A DNA stretch of 64,000 nucleotides. Origin: Multifurca ochricompacta. Its lineage: Eukaryota; Basidiomycota; Agaricomycetes; Russulales; Russulaceae. Below are positions 56,762-64,000 of this stretch, one piece after another. The position numbers were made by a program, and so were the translations under genes. Location: contig WTXG01000076.1 in assembly GCA_022496185.1 (NCBI GenBank), positions 1 through 64,000 on the forward strand. Direction: 5' to 3'. Below the pieces are notes generated by a model that saw nothing but the letters and a program-made list of their open reading frames with translations, did not search any database and was not told the DNA's origin. Each line of letters begins with the position of its first letter. The stretch's first letter is position 1.

Positions 56762-58658
56762 ATGGTAACTTGGATACTTGGTAGTGATAATTCATTCCAC
56801 CTCTTGGCTGTGGTCACCCTCCTGGGTGCTATATGCTGGTTTATTACCTACCTCTCCAAGAGGTCCTACCGTAACCTTCCTCCAGGTCCCAAAGGTCTCC
56901 CCTTCATAGGAGATGTTCGACACGCTGTGGATCCAATTTGGTTGGCTTCACCAGAACGCAAGAATGAATACGGTAAAACACCCCATCTACCTCTCTCTAT
57001 CCATGCTTACACCCTTTGAGGTGAACTAATGTATACTAGCACTCTCGGTCAAGGCATCCTCGTCATTAACAGTCAACGCGTCGCCATCGACCTTCTCGAA
57101 AAGCGATCCAACATATATTCAGATAGACAACGTTTCATCTCCGCAGGCGACTACATGACAGAGAACCTGTCGTTCACCTTGACACCATACGATGATGTGT
57201 ACGCTATCAATTCTCCATCTTAATTCCTTAGTGACCTCCCTTCAGATGGCGCCGCTTTCGCCGTGCATCCATGGATAGCTTCTCCAAGTCCGCAGTATCG
57301 CGCTTCTACCCCATCCAGAATCGCGAGGCAATAATGCTGACGCTTGGGTTCATGAAGAGTCCTTCCGCTCTGCAGAAGCACTTTGAACGACATGCGTTGT
57401 CCATCCTACTATCCGTCAACTATCACCATCCACCCACACAATCAGAAGACGACCCTATTGTCGTGGCCCTCGCCAATCATGTACGGCGCTTGTTGCACGA
57501 AATGGAGCCAGGGGTGCGTCTGGTCGAGTTTTTCCCTTGGTTGAGGTATATTCCTAGTAGGTATGTAGACATTTTGCGAGTCGTAAACATCCCCTTATCA
57601 AGCTCTGCAGATTCACACAGTGGAAGCAGAATGCACGGTTCTACTACAACCATGACTCACTGATGTTTGAAGGACTTGTCAAGAAGGTTGCAGACGACCT
57701 AGTACGTGCCCGTTTTCATGACTCGTTGTAGAGATATCTGATTGTAGTTATTGACTTAGGCAAATGGAATTGATCAACCGAGCTTTAGCGCGTCATTGAT
57801 AAAAAATCAAAGCAAACACAACTTGTCGGAACGCGAGCGTGCTTGGCTTGCAGGTGATATGCTGTGCGTACACGTTGATGTACTTCCTCGGGTCCTGACG
57901 AGTTTCTGAGGGGAACGCTTACCATAGTGCTGCTGGTACTGAGACAACGTCTACTACTCTCCACTGGTGGCTCCTCGCCATACTCGTATACCCAGACGTC
58001 CAAGCGCGTGCCCATGCCGAGCTCGACGAAATTGTCGGCTATGCTCGCCCACCTACATTTTCTGACCTTCCCTCCCTTCCTTACATCCGCGCGATGGTCA
58101 AAGAGACGTTGCGGTGGGCAGTGATCGCCCCTTTTGCTGTTCCACATGTCTCTACTACAGATGACTGGTACGAGGGCATGTACATCCCAAAGGGCACGAT
58201 CTGCCTCCCGAACATCAAAGTGCTCAATTCTGACCCAAACGTGTTCGGGAAGGACGCCGAGCGGTTTGACCCAGCTAGGCACTTGAACAAGAAGGGCGAG
58301 GAGGTTAAGGCGGTGATGATGGACGGACGGGAAGAAGGTCATGTGACGTTTGGGTTTGGGCGACGATTGTGTGTTGGGAAGCACCTCGCGGAGGGAACCC
58401 TCGCGATTGACTTTGCAACGATGCTTTGGGCGATGAAGTTCGAGCGTCCTGAAGGTGCAGTGAAGGGCGAGTTGGACGTGCATACCCTTGTCCGTTCAAG
58501 CCTGACAACGTAATGTGTTCCACCTTTGTAATCTGCCAAAAAAAAAAAAAAAAAACTCATTGGTTTGTAGGCGACCTGCTCCTTTCGAATACAAGGCCCT
58601 TCCCCGTTTTCCGGAGGCTGTTGCTTTGCTCAAGGAAGCCCTGGAATTGTACCAATGA
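56762..58658 (+). CDS. Cytochrome P450 monooxygenase, seven exons
   Basis: Exons: 56762-56972, 57021-57198, 57246-57560, 57611-57701, 57760-57863, 57928-58509, 58571-58658. All phases close to give 522 residues. An N-terminal membrane anchor (residues about 12-31) is followed by the proline-rich hinge NLPPGPKGLPFIGD. The I-helix oxygen-binding motif AGTETT, the K-helix ExxR as ETLR, a PERF-like DAERFDPARHL and the heme loop FGFGRRLCVG with its Cys ligand are all present. It would act in the ER membrane with a P450 reductase. The substrate cannot be inferred. The sixth intron carries a run of 17 or so A. No biosynthetic cluster partners are seen. Confidence 0.93.
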
Positions 58659-59465
58659 ATGAAACAGGAGGTACAAGGAGGGAATTTTTAATTGTCAAAA
58701 TTGACTATGATGAGTTGTGCACAGACACCCCCCACTGAGTTTGTTTACAATAATAGTAGACAGGTATTGAAGACATCCTGGTCCTCTTGGGGCTACAGGC
58801 TTGGTAGCATCAATAAAGGCTATATAAGCAAGGCTGGATGTCTGTGACTATTTAAACTAATTTAATCTTTCCTTTTAATTAGGGTTGTTGTACTCATTAG
58901 AGTGATGTGCATTGAACCATTAGGCCAGGAATAATGGGCAAATTTAGCCTTTGCTAGGCAGAGAAAGCAGCAAGGAACAAGATTTTTTTAAAATTAGCAG
59001 CCCTGAATTACCACAAGTTACCAGGCACCACCCTCAAAAAAAAAAAACAATTGCTGCCAAATTTCAATCTCATTTTACACAACAATCTGAGTAGTTAGCG
59101 AACCCCCAACCCATTAAACATAAAAACTTACGAGAACTGAGTTCACAGTAAGAAGAGATAGTGCTAGTGTATGTGTTATATGCTATATATGTATTCAATC
59201 ATTATTTCATGCAGCTAAAAAAAGTTACAATTGTAAATAGAGACCGAAAGCGTCGCGCACAGCAAGACACAAAAAACGAAAGAGAGAGAGTGCTCCAATG
59301 AGAAAAAAAGATAGAAGATAATAAAACAATTGCGATGCCTGTTCGTTCATTCGTTCGTCCGTTTGTAGCGTCCATCGTCCATCTGTCCATCTATTCATGC
59401 GCTCGTCTTCCAACAAAAAAAAACATGCCCCACGGTACTACGAGGCAGCAGCAGCAAAAGAATCT
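58659..59465. other. Intergenic region between the P450 and protease 3' ends
   Basis: The two genes converge here. The region is AT-rich, with poly-A runs near 59036-59050 and 59414-59424 and TTCG-type short repeats near 59340-59365. The short minus-strand frames at 59202-59416 overlap low-complexity sequence and are not supported as genes. It likely holds both 3' UTRs. Confidence 0.5.
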
Positions 59466-61226
59466 TTAGAAAAGGTACAAAAGTGAGGTCCCCAACGCGC
59501 ATATTAACAAAGCGACGTGTGACCACGCGAGCGCGCTATTAGGCGAAGCGGCATTCTCATGCGTACGTCCCGAGCCGGTCACGCTCGCACTCACAGAACC
59601 GATCGTAGCCGTTGGTACGCCTGCAGCCGTGACCGAGCTCTCCGCGTTCGCTGCGAGTGCAGCAAAGCCGACGGAGGGTGGTTTGGCACGAAAGACCGAG
59701 TAAACGTTCTTAAGAAAAGTGTCTCCGATGATCCACGCGGGACCACCACTATTGCTCCCTTGAAATTCAAAGATCGCGCCGAGACATCGACCACTTTCGA
59801 GTTCTGTCAACTTGAAATCGGTAGGCGAGATAGACCAAGACTGGCCACCGAAAGAGAGAGCGATGTTAACGGACGTCGAACAGGCTATATCGAAGAGTAC
59901 ATTTGTCAGTCCACATAACTACGGACAAATACGAGAGCACAACGCACGGTAGTTGTAATACCCTTGGAACTGGCCCGTTTCAGCGGCGGAACCAGGAATC
60001 TGCGCGTAGAGAGCACTGACTTGGGCAGTAGGCCCACCGATAAGTGTTGTTCCTGTGTCGATGGCGGCATATGAGGATGAGCCAGAAGGTAGCGTGACCG
60101 AATTTGAATTCACGGTGAGGTTCGTGAGTGGAAGTGTCCAATATGTCACGGCATCTGAGGGAACATCTTGATAGTCTATTTGACCAGTATAAAGGGACGA
60201 GTTGGTGGTGCCTGCCAAGGAAACATAAGCTCGGGCTCAGGGGAAACGCATAACGTAATGATTTTGGAAACAAACCCATAGTGAAAACTCCTCCAGGCTC
60301 CTGATCCTGTGCATCCGTCACGTTCTGGAAGCGGGTAAGATAAAAGGCCATGACTGATTCGTCCCACACATTGCCCTCGTACAAAGACTGCCAGAAGGGA
60401 GTAACGCCCGAAGTGGAGAGAGATTTCCAGGCAAGACCCATGAGCCCGGACACGGGTGCATTTAACAGACCGCCGGAGACTACGTCGCACAAGCCTTGGG
60501 AGATGAGATCGTCAAGTCAGGAAAACAGAACGAACGAAAAAGATGACGGCTCAAGAGGAGACGGACCAAAGACCTGGTTGTTGACCTGAAAGCCGGCCAT
60601 TTGAACGACGTCCCTCGCGAGTCCTCCACTGGCTTGGCCGCTGCCGTAAGTAATAGAAAACGACCCGGTAACGTTGGTGAATGTGGACGAAGAAGAAGAA
60701 TGGAAAGTCTCGAGGCCGCTACAACCTTCGGTACAGTCTGAATTGGCGATCCAGAGATCGGAGGAGCCCGTGTCGAGGATGACGTTATATGCGACGGGAG
60801 GGGTTCCAATAGCTATTGAACCAAAGTAACTGCGCGCACACGACCACAATTAACACGTCATCCATGAAATGTAGTGTACGTGTGGGAACCAGACACACCT
60901 CGAATCAATGTTCTGATTCACCATCCTGATCGAGTGTATCATTAGCAAAAGATGGATAGGAATTAAGGGATACGCAACAAGTTATATCCTGAAGAACGTT
61001 TGGTGGCAGATGGAGAACGACCGTATTTTCCTTCAAGAAACTGCTTCTGCTGCTTAGCCCAATTTCCCCATTCGGTGTCGTTGCGTTCGACTCTTGCACG
61101 GCGGAGAATGGGAACATGTAAGCCACGGGAGGAAGGTTGTCCATGAGACGCGGGGGCAGCGAGTGTGTGGTCAACACTGAAAAATAAACTCAAGGCGAAA
61201 GATATTGGCAAAACTTCCAAACGCAT
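59466..61226 (-). CDS. Pepsin-family aspartic protease (A1), secreted and probably GPI-anchored
   Basis: Exons in coding order: 61226-60979, 60925-60899, 60829-60567, 60494-60276, 60211-59948, 59884-59466; all phases close to give 479 residues. An N-terminal signal peptide (LPISFALSLFFSV) is followed by a propeptide with basic sites (LRRAR, TKR). The two catalytic motifs are VILDTGSSDLW and AAIDTGTTLIGG, with the flap at Tyr in ITYGSG. IIGDTFLKNVYSVF is the usual A1 C-terminal strand. After the protease domain comes a Ser/Ala/Thr-rich stretch and a terminal hydrophobic segment (VALLICALGTSLLYLF), typical of a GPI signal. It probably cleaves proteins at the cell surface or wall. The first intron donor (GTTGCG) is slightly unusual. 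Confidence 0.93.
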
Positions 61227-62580
61227 TATGGAGGGGGGGGGGGAAATCCGGAATGAGATCTCTAGAGGGGTAAGGAGAAAGAGGATTTAAATAGGATAGA
61301 AAAAAAAAAAAGAAAAGGAAGAGGCTATTCCGAAAAAAAAGAGCTCGACCGGCGAGGGATAAATAGATAGAAAGGATGGAATAAGGGGAGAAGGAGGAAG
61401 ATTAGCCTTGCCTTCGCAGCGCTGGCAGCACTTGGTTATTCGATCTTTGATTTGACGACTGACCGACCGCCAGTTTCGTTAACACTCATTCACGTGATCA
61501 TATTCCCCCCTACCCTTACTAAATCATATATCATATATCCTTATATTATATATTATCCTTTATCCCCTTGACTAGTAACCAAAAACAAAAAACTATTCCT
61601 TCCTTTCCAGCAATAATTTTCAAAATCCGCAATGCCGACCCACGGACGCGCAGTTGTAGCTGCGCTGCGCATCCTTTATGATGACCTCGGCGCCGCGTCG
61701 TCTTGGTTCTGCTGATATCTTGGCTAGCTTGGCACAGGCTTACACACATGGTCATGTAAAATCTATGTGCCATACACCACCTCGAGGGTGACCGGCTCCT
61801 CCTCTCCTCACCTTAAGATCGCACGAGCACTCCTGAAACACCGGTAACCTGGACTTTGTGTATGTGCTTGGCCTTGGATTTCCTGGCCCGTCCCGTTGGT
61901 TCACACAAATCCGACCCGCGGGGCGGGGGAGAGGGGCTGTGTAGCCCCCCATGTATATGGAATGTGGAATTCTCGCTTTGAGCACCTGGGTCACCAAATC
62001 TGTCTCACTAATGCTGTACGTGTAGGTAAGCAACAATGCAGTGACGCTTGCCGCCTCCTTAGACAGCTCGTGTCTCCTTGCCCTTCATCTCCTCCCTCTG
62101 TTCCGGAAAATCAAAGAATGGTACTGTCATTTCATCAATGCCACCTGGAGCCTTTCGGTGATTTGAGTGGATGGACTTTGCGCTTATCATGCATGCATCT
62201 AGATCACATCGCTTGATCGTCGATTTGTCCACCTAATCCACACTACTTTTTGTATCTACTTTCACTTTCCTAATGATCACAATGAGGCTTATGCTTAGCA
62301 TTTCCTCTGTGCATTATGCTATACGTCAGACAATCCGCGATTGTCGGCAGCGTCGGACAACTCAAGCTCCGATAGATGGCACTGCACCGTTCGTGAACCG
62401 CTTTGCGTCATCATAAACCATCTCGCATTACCACCAGTCCGTCATTACATATCCAATCAACACTTGGTCGCTCCACAAAACGTTCCGTCCGCAGCAGCAC
62501 CATCATATGTATATCACGTATCCGTAGGCGCAGGCGCAAATGGGGATGAGTCAAAATCCACTTCAGGCCACCAACACCTC
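61227..62580. other. Intergenic region upstream of the protease gene
   Basis: It holds a G run (61235-61243), purine-rich sequence at 61290-61400 and an A/T repeat near 61525-61555, likely including the protease promoter. A frame that is open from 62341 has no ATG until the kinase-like part and is not conserved-looking before about 62600. Confidence 0.5.
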
Positions 62581-63246
62581 GGTTCGGGCTTACCACTCTT
62601 ATGTTACCCTTGGACCCCTCACCCCCCGTCTGCCATGGATGCGCCGCCCGTGCACGGCTCAATCCCCGTCAAACTGGCATTGTTGAATGAGGGCGAAGTA
62701 CTCCTGAACGAGGCCAAGATTTACAGTGCCTTTCCGCATGAGCTGCAGGAGGACTGTTGTCTTAGTCTGCCTCAGGTCGTGCCCAAATCTTATGGGTACT
62801 ACCAAGCCTCTCAAGAGGCATTCATATTCACCAAGAATGAGTGGAAGGAAATTCGCGCGGTACTTCGCACATTCTTACTGATCGAACACTGCGTTGAGGT
62901 AATCGACCCGCTATTTGAGAAAGAACAATAGTATGTTTCCCCCAATAAGCAGAAAGTGAAACAAACAAACAAACAAACAAACAAATAAATAAATAATAGT
63001 TATAAAAAAACAGGGAACGCTTTTTAGACCCCTACATGGGCCAACTTCATCCAGGGCTCACCTTCCCGACGGAATATCGTCATGCAGCTTGGCCCGCTCA
63101 CGGTCCTGAAGGAAGAACGTTCTCTAGACAATCCACCATACCCTTTCCTCGACCTTGGGCGTGGATTATCTGCCGACTTTGGTATTGACTATGAGCACCC
63201 CAAAACCCTAGCCGAGAGGAAGAAGGCCGAGATGACTTGGGCATAA
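62581..63246 (+). pseudogene. Degenerate protein-kinase-like domain gene
   Basis: The translation resembles the fungal protein-kinase-like proteins that carry VPKxYGYY in the N-lobe and RNIVxQxGPLT plus a DFG-like DLGRG in the C-lobe. Visible parts are LLNEAKIYSAFP, VPKSYGYYQAS, then after a likely intron (about 62931-63010) IQGSPSRRNIVMQLGPLT and FLDLGRGLSADFG, ending at TAA 63244-63246. The first usable ATG is 62635. The segments after the intron need a frame change near 63030 with a TAG, and much of the usual domain length is missing. It is probably a pseudogene; catalytic activity is doubtful because the DFG Asp-Phe-Gly is DLG and no complete catalytic loop is seen. Confidence 0.55.
62964..62998. 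repeat. AAAC/AAAT microsatellite
   Basis: Tandem AAAC units followed by AAAT units, within the likely intron of the kinase-like gene. Confidence 0.85.
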
Positions 63247-64000
63247 GGACAGCTGAGCCGCTTTAACTATTGGTGATCATTTATCTCGGGCTAGAACCCT
63301 CAAGGCGAGAGAAAGACAGAGGTGGTGTGGTGGTGGTGGTGGTGGTGGTGGTGGTGGGCGAGCTGTGAACTCTGCGTTACAAAGGATAGGGCATTTTTTG
63401 TTCCGTTCTGTCGATGGACTACGACTGGAGCTGTATTTTTGGGCTCTGGGTTTGTCTGTCTTGTTTTGATAGCGCACAACTGACTTAGACGTAACCATGG
63501 TCGCATAGTCGCAAGCTGGAGAGACTGTGTTGGGGCAGATAACCCGAGTCAGGGACATTGTTACGGTGGACAGACTGTTCAGCGTGCGAGATCGTTTGTC
63601 AAGGCTATTGACGGAGTTCGGGTGAAGAGACTGTGCTTAGCGTGTTGGGCAAAGCAAGAAAATAGGTGGTATTCCTGAGCACTAAGGTCTGTAGAAACAG
63701 AGGAGCTCAAGACTAGCGAATACAAGAACAGTGTAGTGGCTTTAAATAAAATAAGAAATTGATAACGTGCTATAGTATAAAGTCGTGTAGGTGACGTCGT
63801 ATGCGTTGAAAAGCGTTGCTAGAGATCGAAACCAGTGGAGAAAAGATGAAGTAAAAAGATGTGTGTGTTGTGTGCGTCATAGCTGCTAACCATATATTGA
63901 GTCACGTGTTGTAAATATTTGATTAAGTGCCTTGCGCCACAAGGCACTGAGCTGACTCACAAACTTACTCCATACAAGGCAAATCTCTAGTATGTGAATA
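63247..64000. other. Terminal region without supported genes
   Basis: It contains a GGT trinucleotide repeat (about 63321-63357), which generates poly-His and poly-Pro frames on the minus strand. TGTTACGGTGG at about 63559 resembles an LTR start, but no matching end or partner is in the window. No RNA gene or conserved protein is recognised. Confidence 0.5.

Noticed and set aside
63300..63558. Poly-His/poly-Pro protein on the minus strand
   Set aside because: It is produced entirely by a GGT microsatellite and has no conserved flanking sequence.

Overview
This window reads as nuclear DNA of a mushroom-forming basidiomycete (Agaricomycetes). The host genes have many short GT-AG introns of about 45-70 nt. 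They include fungal STAND/NLR proteins (a Goodbye-NACHT-ankyrin type and an NB-ARC/NACHT-TPR type), a microsomal P450 and a GPI-type pepsin. The repeats are fungal chromovirus (Ty3/gypsy) and Ty1/copia retrotransposons.

Positions 1-47650 are one nest of LTR retrotransposons, resolved here with LTR boundaries and 5-bp target-site duplications (TSDs). Element A (gypsy, minus, 1-3802, cut by the window edge) sits in the remnant of a long LTR (family D). Element B (gypsy, plus) is split: 3975-6315 and 15818-18430. The gap is element C (gypsy, minus, 6316-15817, TSD CTAAC). B also holds a solo copia-type LTR (4536-5046, TSD GGAGG). C holds an F-type solo LTR (9214-9796, TSD GTTAA) and a 1.4-kb solo D LTR (13414-14808, TSD GACTC). 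Element E (gypsy, plus, 18431-24728) is inserted in B's 3' LTR and is cut by a copia element (minus, 24729-31900) that has no matching TSD. Element G3 (gypsy, plus, 31901-36709) follows, then copia debris (36710-39073) carrying a solo LTR (37697-38223, TSD CTCAG), a D fragment, and element F (gypsy, minus, 39271-47645, TSD TAACA), which itself carries a 906-bp LTR (40038-40943, TSD GTACA).

The gypsy elements encode Gag (capsid, CCHC knuckle), Pol in a -1 overlapping frame (protease, RT, RNase H, integrase, chromodomain) and a third conserved ORF between pol and the 3' LTR. That third protein has a helical middle and an array of CCHC-like knuckles. Their primer-binding sites are complementary to the predicted first 11 nt of their own transcripts, and the two sites covary between subfamilies, which points to Tf1-like self-priming. 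The copia element instead has a 12-nt match to the anticodon arm of initiator tRNA-Met, and a UGA-CUA stop between Gag and the rest of the polyprotein. Nearly all gypsy stop codons are TGA at Arg positions, the pattern expected from deamination of CGA.

Positions 47651-64000 are gene-bearing: two divergent NLR-type genes (48243-51375 minus, 51699-55028 plus), each with an apparent single-base disruption; three TIR/MITE-like elements; a seven-exon P450 (56762-58658); a six-exon secreted or GPI-anchored aspartic protease (59466-61226 minus); and a degenerate protein-kinase-like gene (62581-63246). The P450 and protease models close perfectly in frame.
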